Below are positions 43,739-52,997 of a stretch of 64,000 nt of DNA, piece by piece; the first letter of the stretch is position 1; the number at the start of each line of letters is the position of its first letter. The stretch is taken from assembly GCF_003688495.1 (NCBI RefSeq), contig NZ_REFH01000009.1, positions 1-64,000 of the forward strand, read 5' to 3'. The notes below the pieces were generated by a model that was not told where the DNA came from, did no database searches, and saw nothing but the letters and a program-made list of their open reading frames with translations. The translations under genes were made by a program, and so were the position numbers. The DNA comes from Flavobacterium weaverense. GTDB lineage: Bacteria; Bacteroidota; Bacteroidia; Flavobacteriales; Flavobacteriaceae.

Positions 43739-45802
43739 ATGAAATATCTCTTCCTCTTTATAACTTCTTTCATTTTTGCACAACAAACTCAATTTACTGA
43801 TTTTAAATCAGTTTTAGGAAAAATTACTATAAATCCTGTTAGCAGATCAATTGCAGGCGATGTTTACTATGATTTTGAAGTATTGAAACCCATTGATACG
43901 ATTAAAATTGATGCTCAAAACATGTTATTCTCAAATGTAAAATTGAATGGTAAAATAATCAATTTTATATACACGATGAAAGAATTACAAATCATTTTCC
44001 CTTTCCAAAAAGGAAAAAATAAATTGAGTTTTTCTTATTCCGCTACGCCAAAACAAACACTTTATTTTGTTGGTTCAGAAGAGAAGAACAATCTCCAAAT
44101 ATGGACGCAAGGACAAGGTAAATATACTAGTCATTGGTTTCCTAGCTTTGATGATGTAAATGAAAAAGTAATCTTTAATTTAAATATTGTTTTTAATAAA
44201 GAGTACGAAATTATCTCGAATGGAAAACTTGATTTTAAATCAGAATTAAACGGAATGTCGGTATGGAATTATAAAATGAAAAAACCAATGAGTTCCTATT
44301 TATTGATGCTAGCCATTGGGAAATATGAACAGAAAAAGCAATTATCTCATTCAGGAATCGCTCTAGAAATGTACTACGAACCGAAGGACAAAGAGAAATT
44401 TGAACCTACTTATCGCTATTCTAAGAAGATGTTTGATTTTCTCGAAAAAGAAATAGGAGTGAAGTATCCATGGGAAATTTACAAACAGACACCTGTCCGT
44501 GACTTTTTGTACGCTGGAATGGAAAATACTTCTTCAACTTTATTCTCAACTCGCTATGTTGTAGATTCAATTGGATTTGCTGATCGAAATTACACAAATG
44601 TAAATGCACATGAATTAGCACATCAGTGGTTTGGTGATTTGGTAACCGCCGAAAGCAGTAAACACCATTGGTTGCAAGAAGGATTTGCGACGTATTACGC
44701 TTTGCTAGCAGAAAGAGAAATATATGGCGAAGATTACTTTTATTCTAAACTATACGAATCCGCTCAGCAACTGAAATTTGCTTCACGATCTGATACTATT
44801 CCAGTTTTAAATGCTAAAGCGAGTTCTTTGACATTTTATCAAAAAGGAGCTTGGGCTTTGTTTGTTTTAAAAGAAGCAATCGGTGAAAAAAAATTCAAAA
44901 AAGCGGTAAAAGCGTATTTGAAAAAAAACTCTTTCAAATCAGTAAATACGGAAGATTTCTTTACTGAAATAAAAAAAGTATCGTCTTTTGATTTAAAAAG
45001 TTTTAGTAAAGTTTGGCTTGAATCAAGTGCATTCAGTACTTTAGAAGCGAATGAGTTACTTAAAAAAAATAAGGCAACAGCTGCTTTTCTAGAAGTGGAT
45101 AAATTAAGAAATAAATCTTTAATAGAAAAGAAGAAGTACTTTACTGAAATTATGCAATCTGATGTGTATTACACTATTAAGGAAGCTGTGTTAAATCAAA
45201 TTAATAATGAAAAATTTGAAGACAAAAAAGAATTTCTAGTTTTAGCTTTGCATACTAATAATGTACAAGTTCGCCAGGCAGTAGCACGAACTGTAAATAA
45301 AATACCAGAAGATTTTAGAGGTGAATATGAATCGTTGTTAGACGACAGATCATATCAGACACAAGAAATCGCATTGTTCAATCTTTCGAATAACTTCCCC
45401 TTACAGCGGTTTAAATATTTGGATCAGTCTAAAAATTGGATAGGTTTCAACGATTATAATTTGAGAAATTTATGGTTATCGTTAGCGCTTACAACAGCAA
45501 ATTATGCAGAGGATAAGGAAGCTTTGATAAGTGAATTAATTGAGTATTCGTCAATAAATTTCGAAGCTACAAACCGACAAAACGCTTTGGAAAATCTAAT
45601 AGCTTTTAAATTAATAAATGATGTTGTTTTGAGTAATTTAGTTAATGCAACTACACACCATATGTGGCAATTTTCTAAATTTGGAAGAGACAGTATTAGA
45701 AAACTATTGAAAAATAGCGAGATGAGAATTTCGTTTGAAAGGATCCTTCCCAAATTAAATGAAAATGAGCAGTTTCAACTTGAACGGTTACTAAAAGAAT
45801 GA
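43739..45802 (+). CDS. M1 family metallo-aminopeptidase, exported
   Basis: Zinc aminopeptidase related to leukotriene A4 hydrolase/aminopeptidase N. The signal peptide is short (about 1-15, ending FAQQ). Zinc site HELAH (His291, Glu292, His295) with third ligand Glu314, 18 residues later, as expected. The N-terminus-recognition motif appears as YAGMEN with Glu262, a variant of GAMEN. The C-terminal ~230 residues are helical and HEAT-like (NNVQVRQAVARTVNKIPED, YQTQEIALFNLSN). Length 687 aa. A TAACTTTG -7 element is at 43707-43714. The patatin and serine-hydrolase genes follow after 51 and 53 bp, probably one operon. Confidence 0.93.
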   Translation: MKYLFLFITSFIFAQQTQFTDFKSVLGKITINPVSRSIAGDVYYDFEVLKPIDTIKIDAQNMLFSNVKLNGKIINFIYTMKELQIIFPFQKGKNKLSFSYSATPKQTLYFVGSEEKNNLQIWTQGQGKYTSHWFPSFDDVNEKVIFNLNIVFNKEYEIISNGKLDFKSELNGMSVWNYKMKKPMSSYLLMLAIGKYEQKKQLSHSGIALEMYYEPKDKEKFEPTYRYSKKMFDFLEKEIGVKYPWEIYKQTPVRDFLYAGMENTSSTLFSTRYVVDSIGFADRNYTNVNAHELAHQWFGDLVTAESSKHHWLQEGFATYYALLAEREIYGEDYFYSKLYESAQQLKFASRSDTIPVLNAKASSLTFYQKGAWALFVLKEAIGEKKFKKAVKAYLKKNSFKSVNTEDFFTEIKKVSSFDLKSFSKVWLESSAFSTLEANELLKKNKATAAFLEVDKLRNKSLIEKKKYFTEIMQSDVYYTIKEAVLNQINNEKFEDKKEFLVLALHTNNVQVRQAVARTVNKIPEDFRGEYESLLDDRSYQTQEIALFNLSNNFPLQRFKYLDQSKNWIGFNDYNLRNLWLSLALTTANYAEDKEALISELIEYSSINFEATNRQNALENLIAFKLINDVVLSNLVNATTHHMWQFSKFGRDSIRKLLKNSEMRISFERILPKLNENEQFQLERLLKE

Positions 45803-45853
45803 GATTTTAATATATCTTAGATTTTACCAATTTTATTCAATAATAATAATTTT

Positions 45854-46753
45854 ATGAGAGCATTAGTAATTTCGGGTGGAGGAAGTAAAGGAGCATTTGC
45901 AGGCGGTGTTGCGCAATATCTTCTTGAAGTAGAGAAAAGAAAATATGATATTTTTATAGGAACTTCAACTGGTAGTTTACTAATCCCGCATTTAGCTTTA
46001 GGAAATATTGAAAAAATTCATCGCATTTATACTAATGTTGATATGAAGAAAATTTTTAATGTAAATCCTTTTATTGTAAAAAAGAAAAACGGTGTTGACA
46101 TCGTAACAATCAATCATTTTAATGTCATTTGGCAATACATAAAGGGAAAGCGAACATTTGGAGAAAGTAATCGACTGCTGACTTACATTAAGAGAAATTT
46201 CAATACGGCTGATTTTAATAAGCTAAAGTCTTTAAATACTGATGTTGTTATTACAGTTACAAATCTTTCTAAAAATGAAGCGGAGTATAAGTCCATTCGA
46301 GATTTTAAGTATTCTGAATTTTGTGAGTGGATTTGGATTTCGAGTAATTACATTCCTTTTATGAGCCTAGTGACAAAAAATAATGATGAATATGGCGATG
46401 GTGGATTCTCCAGTCTAGTTCCTATTAGAGAAGCTATCAATCGCGGCGCTACTGAAATTGATGTTGTCATTTTAGAAAGTGAAGTAAATTTAGAAAAGGC
46501 TATTGTTGGTAAAAATCCTTTTTCACTAATGATTGATCTGTTCCGAATTGCCTTAGACCAAGTAGAAAAGCATGATATTGCTATTGGAAAGTTATTAGCA
46601 AATCATAAGAATGTAAAGCTGAATTTATATTATACGCCGGTAAAATTGACAAACAACGCACTTATTTTCAATAAAAAAGTAATGAAAGAGTGGTGGAAAC
46701 AAGGTTATGAATATGCCCAAAATAAATCAGAATTAATGAGTGATAACAGGTGA
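45854..46753 (+). CDS. Patatin-like phospholipase
   Basis: A 299-aa Ser-Asp dyad acyl hydrolase. The oxyanion loop ISGGGSKGAFAGG is at residues 5-17, the nucleophile elbow GTSTGS near 37-42, and the dyad Asp in the GDGGF segment. There is no signal peptide, so it is probably cytosolic or membrane-peripheral; it is not the outer-membrane PlpD type. It is sandwiched between the M1 peptidase and a beta-lactamase-fold lipoprotein with short gaps. The lipid substrate is unknown. Confidence 0.92.
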   Translation: MRALVISGGGSKGAFAGGVAQYLLEVEKRKYDIFIGTSTGSLLIPHLALGNIEKIHRIYTNVDMKKIFNVNPFIVKKKNGVDIVTINHFNVIWQYIKGKRTFGESNRLLTYIKRNFNTADFNKLKSLNTDVVITVTNLSKNEAEYKSIRDFKYSEFCEWIWISSNYIPFMSLVTKNNDEYGDGGFSSLVPIREAINRGATEIDVVILESEVNLEKAIVGKNPFSLMIDLFRIALDQVEKHDIAIGKLLANHKNVKLNLYYTPVKLTNNALIFNKKVMKEWWKQGYEYAQNKSELMSDNR

Positions 46754-46806
46754 TTTTAGATTAATAAATCGTTACTATTTTACTATTTCTAATAAATTTT
46801 AAATGT

Positions 46807-47937
46807 ATGAGTTCAATTACAAAGATATTTTCATTATTAATTCTAGTTTTTATTTTTAGCTGCAGCTCGTATAGAAATCATTTAAAAAATGTGCTGAATT
46901 CAACTAATCCAAAGATTAAAGGTGTAATGGATAATGCAAAACAGCACGAACTGCAGATTATTTACACTGAAATTATAAGAGATAAGAATGGCAAAGTTTC
47001 ATTCAAAGATTACACTTATAATCTTAATACCACTAACTACTTTTACCCTGCTAGTACTATAAAACTTCCAATTGCTATTCTCGCGTTAGAAAAATTAAAT
47101 ACAATTGATAATACTTCAGTAAATACAGAATTTTCTATTGAAGGAAACAATGAAAAATTAAAATTTGCTGACGAAATTTCGAAAGTATTTGCAGTTAGCG
47201 ATAATGTGGCTAGTACTAATTTATTTGAATTTATCGGGTTTGATTATATCAATCAAAAGATGATAGAGAAAGGTTTATCTCCATTTAGAATGAGTCACAG
47301 ACTTTCTGGTGTTGATCCAAGAAACCCTTTAGTTAAATCCACTACATTATTTAAGGAAGATCAAGTTTTAATAGAATTTCCATCGAAACTAAATCAGGAA
47401 GTAACTGCTTTAAAACTGAGCGGAACTCATAAAGGAATTGGTTATCTAAATGGGGAAGGAAAAATGGTCAACGAATCATTCGACTTCTCTAAGAGAAATT
47501 ATTATCCTTTGCAGTCCTTACACAGTACCTTAAAGCGCATTGTGTTTCCGGAGGCTTTTAAAGAAGAAGAGCGTTTCAAAATAACGGAGAATGACAGACA
47601 ATTTCTATTGTATTCAATGCAGAATCTTCCAAAAAACGCTGGGTACAATTCTACTGAATATTACGATGGATATTGTAAATTTCTTATGTTTGGAGACACT
47701 CAAGAAAACATTCCTCCGTCAATAAAGATTTATAATAAAGTTGGAAATGCTTACGGAACAATGATAGACTGCGCTTACATCGTTGATGCAGAAAACAAGA
47801 TCGAATTCATGTTATCGGCCACAATCATCGCTAATAATAATGGAATATTTAATGATAATGTTTATGAATATGACACTGTAAGTTTGCCTTTTCTAGCTGA
47901 ATTAGGTCGTCAATTATATGAGCGAAACAAACGTTAG
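46807..47937 (+). CDS. Beta-lactamase-fold serine hydrolase, lipoprotein
   Basis: A 376-aa protein with a lipoprotein signal (lipobox IFSC, about residue 19). The penicilloyl-serine-transferase motifs are present: Ser83-Thr-Ile-Lys86 (SxxK) and Ser131-Asp132-Asn133 (SDN, as in class A beta-lactamases). The third motif reads NKVGNAYG in place of KTG. I do not see a canonical class A Glu166 omega loop, so real beta-lactam hydrolysis is doubtful; the family is usually annotated only as serine hydrolase. Last gene of the M1-patatin-hydrolase cluster; the next gene is convergent. Confidence 0.82.
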   Translation: MSSITKIFSLLILVFIFSCSSYRNHLKNVLNSTNPKIKGVMDNAKQHELQIIYTEIIRDKNGKVSFKDYTYNLNTTNYFYPASTIKLPIAILALEKLNTIDNTSVNTEFSIEGNNEKLKFADEISKVFAVSDNVASTNLFEFIGFDYINQKMIEKGLSPFRMSHRLSGVDPRNPLVKSTTLFKEDQVLIEFPSKLNQEVTALKLSGTHKGIGYLNGEGKMVNESFDFSKRNYYPLQSLHSTLKRIVFPEAFKEEERFKITENDRQFLLYSMQNLPKNAGYNSTEYYDGYCKFLMFGDTQENIPPSIKIYNKVGNAYGTMIDCAYIVDAENKIEFMLSATIIANNNGIFNDNVYEYDTVSLPFLAELGRQLYERNKR

Positions 47938-47965
47938 AGATTTCTTTTAACTAGAATTTTCTGCA

Positions 47966-48487
47966 TTACCACAATTGTCCGACCTCATTTTTGATAAATG
48001 ATAGTGCTGCACTACTTGGTGTTGGTTTTTCGATAAAATCACTTACTACATAAGCACGTAAACTATCGGCATCTGTTACTTTGTCATTTTGAGTTGCTAA
48101 GCGAATCATTTGAATTGTAGCGTTTTTTGCTGTCATTATTATAGACCAACACTCTTCAGAAACATAAATTTGTTGCGATAAATTATGCTCGAATTCTTGA
48201 TCGATTTGCGCTATTACTAAGTTTTGATAATCTACTTTGTCATTCGATAGCGGGTTTATTCGAACCATCATTTGCGAAGGATTAATTCGTTCCATTAAAA
48301 GCGTTATTCTTTCGTATGCTTGTAATCGCAACGGTAAAATAGCAGGAAGCGTATCTTTTTGCAACAACCACTTTCGCGTATTTTGCTGATCTTTAAAATA
48401 AGATATAAAAAGAAAATACGCCACGCCACCAGTTATAAGTGACGGTATTGAATAAGCTAATATTTCGATTATTCTAGTAGAATCCAT
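47966..48487 (-). CDS. Conserved membrane-anchored protein of unknown function
   Basis: A 173-aa protein with one N-terminal TM helix (about 9-28, ILAYSIPSLITGGVAYFLFISYF) and a cytoplasmic, mostly helical domain with LRLQAYERITLLMERINP, EFEHNLSQQIYVSEECWSIIMTAKNATIQMIRLA and DADSLRAYVVSDF. This domain looks like a conserved Bacteroidetes family, but I cannot name its function. It is transcribed towards the serine hydrolase gene and diverges from the TauE gene, 128 bp away. Confidence 0.75.
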   Translation of the reverse strand: MDSTRIIEILAYSIPSLITGGVAYFLFISYFKDQQNTRKWLLQKDTLPAILPLRLQAYERITLLMERINPSQMMVRINPLSNDKVDYQNLVIAQIDQEFEHNLSQQIYVSEECWSIIMTAKNATIQMIRLATQNDKVTDADSLRAYVVSDFIEKPTPSSAALSFIKNEVGQLW

Positions 48488-48615
48488 TTTGAGTATAATT
48501 TGAAAAGCACAAATATACTTTTTAGATTATAAATCGCCGCCATTTAATTAGTAATAACTGTTTTCGAATGGTAATTTTGCCATTTACTGTCAAAAATTTA
48601 ACACGGACTATTTTA

Positions 48616-49383
48616 ATGGAAACTTACATATTAGTTTTACTTTGTTTAGCTGCTTTTGCTGCAGGATTTATAGATGCGATTGTGGGTGGAGGCGGACTAA
48701 TACAAACTCCAATGGGGCTAATTTTATTACCTAATCTTCCGGTTTCAACTGTAATAGGAACTTTAAAAGTGCCTGCATTTAGTGGAACTTCATTTGCAGC
48801 CTACCAGTATCTAAAAAAAGTAGATATGAATTGGAAATTACTAAGTATCATGATGCTTTTAGCGTTTCCGTCAGCTTTTCTTGGTTCAACTTTACTTACT
48901 TACGTCAGCAATGATTTTATGAAACCTTTACTTTTAGTGGTTTTGTCGTTCTTAGTAATCTATACCTACGCAAAGAAGAATTTTGGTCAACATGCAGAAA
49001 AAAATCATTCCGCACGTACCCAAATTTTTAATGCTATAGGAATTAGTTTTATAGTAGGTCTGTATGATGGTTTTATTGGGCCAGGAACAGGGAGTTTCCT
49101 TGTTGTAGCATTTATAGCTATCATGGGATTTGATTTTTTACATGCTTCTGCAAATGCCAAAATGGTCAACTTATCGACAAATTTTGGTTCTATTTGTCTG
49201 TTCATATTAAAAGGTAAAATTATATGGGCTGTTGCGATTCCAATGGCTTTTAGTAATGCGCTTGGAGGTTGGCTTGGAGCTAAACTAGCGATTAACAAGG
49301 GAAATAGTTTTATTAGAATTTTCTTTTTGGTAGTTGTAATTGGAACTCTAATTCGTTTTGCATACGATGTGTTTTTTAAATAA
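48616..49383 (+). CDS. TauE/SafE family sulfite/anion exporter
   Basis: A membrane protein of 255 aa with about eight helices in two homologous halves: FAAGFIDAIVGGGGLIQTP in the first and VGLYDGFIGPGTGSFLVVAF in the second, the family signature. Transport of sulfite, sulfonates or organic anions is known for relatives; the substrate here is open. I start at ATG 48616. The in-frame ATG at 48568 is unlikely because a -7 box TAATTTTG followed by C (48572-48579) lies just inside that extension, putting the transcription start downstream of 48568. Confidence 0.88.
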   Translation: METYILVLLCLAAFAAGFIDAIVGGGGLIQTPMGLILLPNLPVSTVIGTLKVPAFSGTSFAAYQYLKKVDMNWKLLSIMMLLAFPSAFLGSTLLTYVSNDFMKPLLLVVLSFLVIYTYAKKNFGQHAEKNHSARTQIFNAIGISFIVGLYDGFIGPGTGSFLVVAFIAIMGFDFLHASANAKMVNLSTNFGSICLFILKGKIIWAVAIPMAFSNALGGWLGAKLAINKGNSFIRIFFLVVVIGTLIRFAYDVFFK

Positions 49384-49705
49384 AGGACTAGAAGCTCTAT
49401 TAATAAAGACAGACACAAATTTCACAAATTAGCACTAATACTTAGATCTTCATATTACACTAATAGTTACAATAATTCATGGTTATCAAAATTATTTGCG
49501 CGATTCATCTAAAACTTAAATGTTCTTATATATCTTATATGGTAAAAACATTTAAACACTACATAATTATTAATTAAAAAGAATAATTTTTCTTCTCTGC
49601 AATCAGCCAAAATTTATAACGAAATCAATTATTCATTGTTCTTTTTTGATACTGAAAACCTCGATCTAAATTGCTATTTTTGTATAACAAAATTTAAAAT
49701 TTCAC
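49384..49705. other. Gene-free stretch before pcrA/uvrD
   Basis: 322 bp, very AT-rich, with no open frame I trust. It has an ACACAAATTTCACAAATTAG segment (49415-49434) and a TTATATATCTTATATGG segment that resemble decayed intergenic repeats common in Flavobacterium; this resemblance is from memory and unproven. A -7 match TATTTTTG (49675-49682) lies 24 bp before the helicase ATG. Confidence 0.4.
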
Positions 49706-52039
49706 ATGCATAAATATATTGATCAGCTAAACGAAGCGCAACGTGAACCCGTTCTACAAAAAGAGGGTCCTATGATAATTATTGCAGGAGCAGGTTCTGG
49801 TAAAACTCGTGTGTTGACTATTAGAATTGCTTATCTAATGCATCAAGGAGTTGATGCTTTTAGTATTTTATCTTTGACTTTTACCAATAAGGCGGCACGC
49901 GAAATGAAAAAGCGTATCTCTGATATTGTTGGTGTTGGTGAAGCTAAAAATCTTTGGATGGGAACATTTCACTCTGTTTTTGCTCGAATTTTAAGATCAG
50001 AAGCGGAACATTTGGGTTATCCCTCTAATTTTACAATTTATGATTCTCAAGATTCATTACGTGCCATTTCTGGAATTATTAAGGAAATGCAGTTGGATAG
50101 AGATGTATATAAACCTAAACAAGTTTTAAGCCGAATTTCAAATTTTAAAAATAGCTTAATTACGGTTAAAGCATATTTTAATGACCCAGATTTGCAAGAA
50201 GCAGATGCGATGTCCAAAAAGCCACGTATGGGAGAAATTTATCAAAATTATGTAGATCGCTGTTTTAAATCTGGAGCGATGGATTTTGATGATTTATTAC
50301 TAAAGACCAATGAACTTCTAACACGTTTTCCTGAGGTTCTTGCAAAATACCAAAACCGCTTTAGATACATTTTAGTGGATGAGTACCAAGATACGAATCA
50401 CTCACAATATTTAATTGTTCGCGCTTTATCAGATAAATTTCAAAATATTTGCGTGGTAGGAGATGATGCACAAAGTATTTACGCGTTCCGCGGAGCGAAT
50501 ATTAATAATATTCTGAATTTTCAAAAAGATTACGAGGGAGTAAAAACATATCGATTAGAACAGAATTATCGCTCTACTAAAAACATAGTTGAAGCAGCTA
50601 ATACTATTATTGATAAGAATAAAGTTAAATTAGATAAAGTCGTTTGGACCGCAAATGATTTTGGAGCCAAAATAAAAGTGCACCGCAGTTTAACAGATAA
50701 CGAAGAAGGACGATTTGTTGCTAGTACTATTTGGGAGCAAAAAATGCAGAATCAATTACATAATGGTGCTTTTGCTATTTTGTATCGTACCAATGCACAA
50801 TCACGTGCGATGGAAGATGCTTTGAGAAAAAGAGATATTCCATATCGAATTTACGGAGGACTTTCATTCTACCAAAGAAAAGAAGTAAAGGATGTTTTAT
50901 GCTATCTACGACTGGTTATAAATCCAAAAGATGAAGAGGCGTTGATGCGAGTGATCAATTATCCTGCTCGTGGAATTGGTAATACAACAATCGAAAAATT
51001 GACTATTGCAGCAAATCATTACAAGCGCTCGATGTTTGAAGTGATGCAAAATATAGAACGTATTGATTTAAAACTGAATTCAGGAACGAAACAAAAATTA
51101 TTAGATTTTGTTACGATGATTCAAAGTTTCCAAGCAATAAATGAAAACCAAGATGCATTCTATGTAACGGATCACGTAGCTAAAAAAACAGGATTACTTC
51201 AAGAATTAAAGAAAGATGCTACTCCAGAAGGAATGGGCAAAATTCAGAATATTGAAGAACTTTTAAATGGAATAAAGGATTTCACGGATGGTCAGAAAGA
51301 AGTTGACGGAGCGAGAGGAGCTTTGTCTGAATTTATGGAAGATGTGGCCTTAGCAACAGATTTAGATAAAGACACCAGTGATGAAGATCGCGTTGCTTTA
51401 ATGACAATTCACTTAGCTAAAGGTCTTGAATTTCCGCACGTTTTTGTCGTAGGAATGGAAGAGGACTTGTTTCCTAGTGCAATGAGTATGAGCACCAGAA
51501 GTGAACTGGAGGAAGAACGTCGCTTATTTTATGTGGCTCTAACTCGAGCAGAACATCAAGCATATTTGACTTATGCACAGTCGCGTTATCGTTGGGGAAA
51601 ATTGACAGATAGTGAGCCATCTCGATTTATCGAAGAGATTGATAGTCAATATTTAGAATATTTATCGCCGCCTGAAAATAATTACCGCTACAAGCCAATG
51701 ATTGATAGTGATATTTTTGGAGATGTTGATAAATCTAAACTGCGCTTAGCTAAACCAGTAGGCGGGACTCCGCCGCAACCTACATCTAGTAATGATTCTA
51801 AACCGGATATTAATGTTCGAAGACTAAAACCAGTTGCTACTAATGCATCTTCAGGAAGCGCTAATTTATTTGACAATAAATTAACGGCAGGAAATATTGT
51901 AATGCACGAGCGTTTTGGCAAAGGACAAGTGGTGAATCTAGAAGGCGTAGGAGCAGACAAGAAAGCAGAAATTAAATTTGAAGTTGGTGGAATTAAGAAA
52001 CTCTTACTTCGCTTTGCAAAACTGGATATTATAGGTTAA
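49706..52039 (+). CDS. UvrD/PcrA-type DNA helicase
   Basis: Superfamily 1A 3'-5' helicase for repair and removal of RecA or stalled polymerases. Q-motif LNEAQREPV near residue 8, Walker A IIAGAGSGKTR (about 25-35), Walker B VDEYQDTN, motif III VVGDDAQSIYAFRGA, motif IV LEQNYRST, motif V IHLAKGLEFPHVFV and motif VI YVALTRAE are all intact. The C-terminal ~50 residues (HERFGKGQVVNLEGVG) form the Tudor-like domain typical of PcrA. 777 aa is full length. The Sua5-type gene starts 42 bp after the stop, likely in the same transcript. Confidence 0.95.
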   Translation: MHKYIDQLNEAQREPVLQKEGPMIIIAGAGSGKTRVLTIRIAYLMHQGVDAFSILSLTFTNKAAREMKKRISDIVGVGEAKNLWMGTFHSVFARILRSEAEHLGYPSNFTIYDSQDSLRAISGIIKEMQLDRDVYKPKQVLSRISNFKNSLITVKAYFNDPDLQEADAMSKKPRMGEIYQNYVDRCFKSGAMDFDDLLLKTNELLTRFPEVLAKYQNRFRYILVDEYQDTNHSQYLIVRALSDKFQNICVVGDDAQSIYAFRGANINNILNFQKDYEGVKTYRLEQNYRSTKNIVEAANTIIDKNKVKLDKVVWTANDFGAKIKVHRSLTDNEEGRFVASTIWEQKMQNQLHNGAFAILYRTNAQSRAMEDALRKRDIPYRIYGGLSFYQRKEVKDVLCYLRLVINPKDEEALMRVINYPARGIGNTTIEKLTIAANHYKRSMFEVMQNIERIDLKLNSGTKQKLLDFVTMIQSFQAINENQDAFYVTDHVAKKTGLLQELKKDATPEGMGKIQNIEELLNGIKDFTDGQKEVDGARGALSEFMEDVALATDLDKDTSDEDRVALMTIHLAKGLEFPHVFVVGMEEDLFPSAMSMSTRSELEEERRLFYVALTRAEHQAYLTYAQSRYRWGKLTDSEPSRFIEEIDSQYLEYLSPPENNYRYKPMIDSDIFGDVDKSKLRLAKPVGGTPPQPTSSNDSKPDINVRRLKPVATNASSGSANLFDNKLTAGNIVMHERFGKGQVVNLEGVGADKKAEIKFEVGGIKKLLLRFAKLDIIG

Positions 52040-52081
52040 AATCAAATTGCTTAAATTTGATAATTAGAAAAAAAGAGAAAA

Positions 52082-52702
52082 ATGGCAGAATTTATAAAAA
52101 TATATGAGAACAAACCTAACGAAGCGGCTATAGCCAAAGTAGTAAAGGTTTTGAGAGACGGTGGACTAATAATCTATCCTACGGATACAGTTTACGGATT
52201 GGGATGCGATATTACTAATACTAAAGCTCTAGAAAGAATTGCAAAGATTAAAGGTATTAAGCTTGAAAAAGCTAATTTTTCATTTATTTGTCACGATTTA
52301 AGTAATATTTCAGATTACGTGAGGCAAATTGATACGTCGACATTCAAAATATTGAAGAGAGCTTTGCCGGGTCCTTACACTTTTATTTTACCTGGGAATA
52401 ATAATTTACCAAAGGAATTCAAAAAGAAAACTACTGTAGGTATCAGAGTTCCTAATAATTCTATTGCGTTAGAGATTGTAAAGGTTTTAGGAAATCCAAT
52501 TGTATCTACTTCAATTAGAGATGATGATGACGTAATTGAATATACTACAGATCCAGAACTTATTTTTGAGAAGTGGCAAAATCTTGTAGACTTAGTTATT
52601 GACGGTGGTTATGGAGATAATGTAGGTTCTACAATTGTTGATTTATCTGGCGATGAGCCAATTATTGTTAGAGAAGGAAAAGGTAGTTTAGATATTTTAT
52701 AA
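52082..52702 (+). CDS. Sua5/YciO/YrdC family threonylcarbamoyl-AMP synthase-like protein
   Basis: A 206-aa single-domain YrdC-fold protein. Residues 28-45 (GGLIIYPTDTVYGLGCDI) and RIAKIKGIKLEKANFSFICHDL carry the ATP/threonine-binding basic pocket; PGPYTFIL and TVGIRVPN follow. It probably makes threonylcarbamoyl-AMP for the t6A modification of tRNA, but the form KIKGIKLEKANFSFIC is nearer to the YciO branch, whose activity is weak, so the role is not certain. It lies downstream of pcrA/uvrD. A terminator follows only 150 bp after the stop. Confidence 0.88.
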   Translation: MAEFIKIYENKPNEAAIAKVVKVLRDGGLIIYPTDTVYGLGCDITNTKALERIAKIKGIKLEKANFSFICHDLSNISDYVRQIDTSTFKILKRALPGPYTFILPGNNNLPKEFKKKTTVGIRVPNNSIALEIVKVLGNPIVSTSIRDDDDVIEYTTDPELIFEKWQNLVDLVIDGGYGDNVGSTIVDLSGDEPIIVREGKGSLDIL

Positions 52703-52852
52703 GTAAATTTAAAAAATTGGCAAGATTATTGCAAATTTATATTAGAATTTAGTATGTTTACTAATAATTTAAACTTAGTTAGTTAAAAATAATTACAATA
52801 TCTTATTCTTAATTATATTTAATTGGTTGTTAAAGAAGAATTGAGGATAGGT

Positions 52853-52884
52853 AAAGGCAGATCATTTTGATCTGCCTTTTTTTA
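52853..52884 (+). terminator. Terminator downstream of the Sua5-type gene
   Basis: AAAGGCAGATCA and TGATCTGCCTTT form a perfect 12-bp stem with a short loop and a T-run. It is 150 bp from the Sua5 stop; the stretch between is AT-rich without an open frame. Confidence 0.9.
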
Positions 52885-52942
52885 TATAAAACCGTAACTA
52901 AGATGTAAACATATTTTTTGGATCAGTTTTAAAAATTGGTCA

Positions 52943-52972
52943 TAAAAAAAACGCCTCAAATTGAGGCGTTTT
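52943..52972 (-). terminator. Terminator of the ompA-type gene
   Basis: AACGCCTCAA (52950-52959) and TTGAGGCGTT (52961-52970) form a tight stem; on the minus strand it is followed by seven T. It lies 26 bp after the OmpA-family stop. Confidence 0.85.
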
Positions 52973-52997
52973 GTTATTTAAATTAATCTAGGATTAA

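Noticed and set aside
46807..47937. Acquired antibiotic-resistance beta-lactamase
   Set aside because: The KTG motif and Glu166 loop are not recognisable, the gene is embedded in a chromosomal cluster, and base composition equals its neighbours.
48568..48615. Upstream ATG giving a 271-aa TauE protein
   Set aside because: A TAATTTTG promoter element lies just inside this extension, and the family N-terminus begins at ATG 48616.
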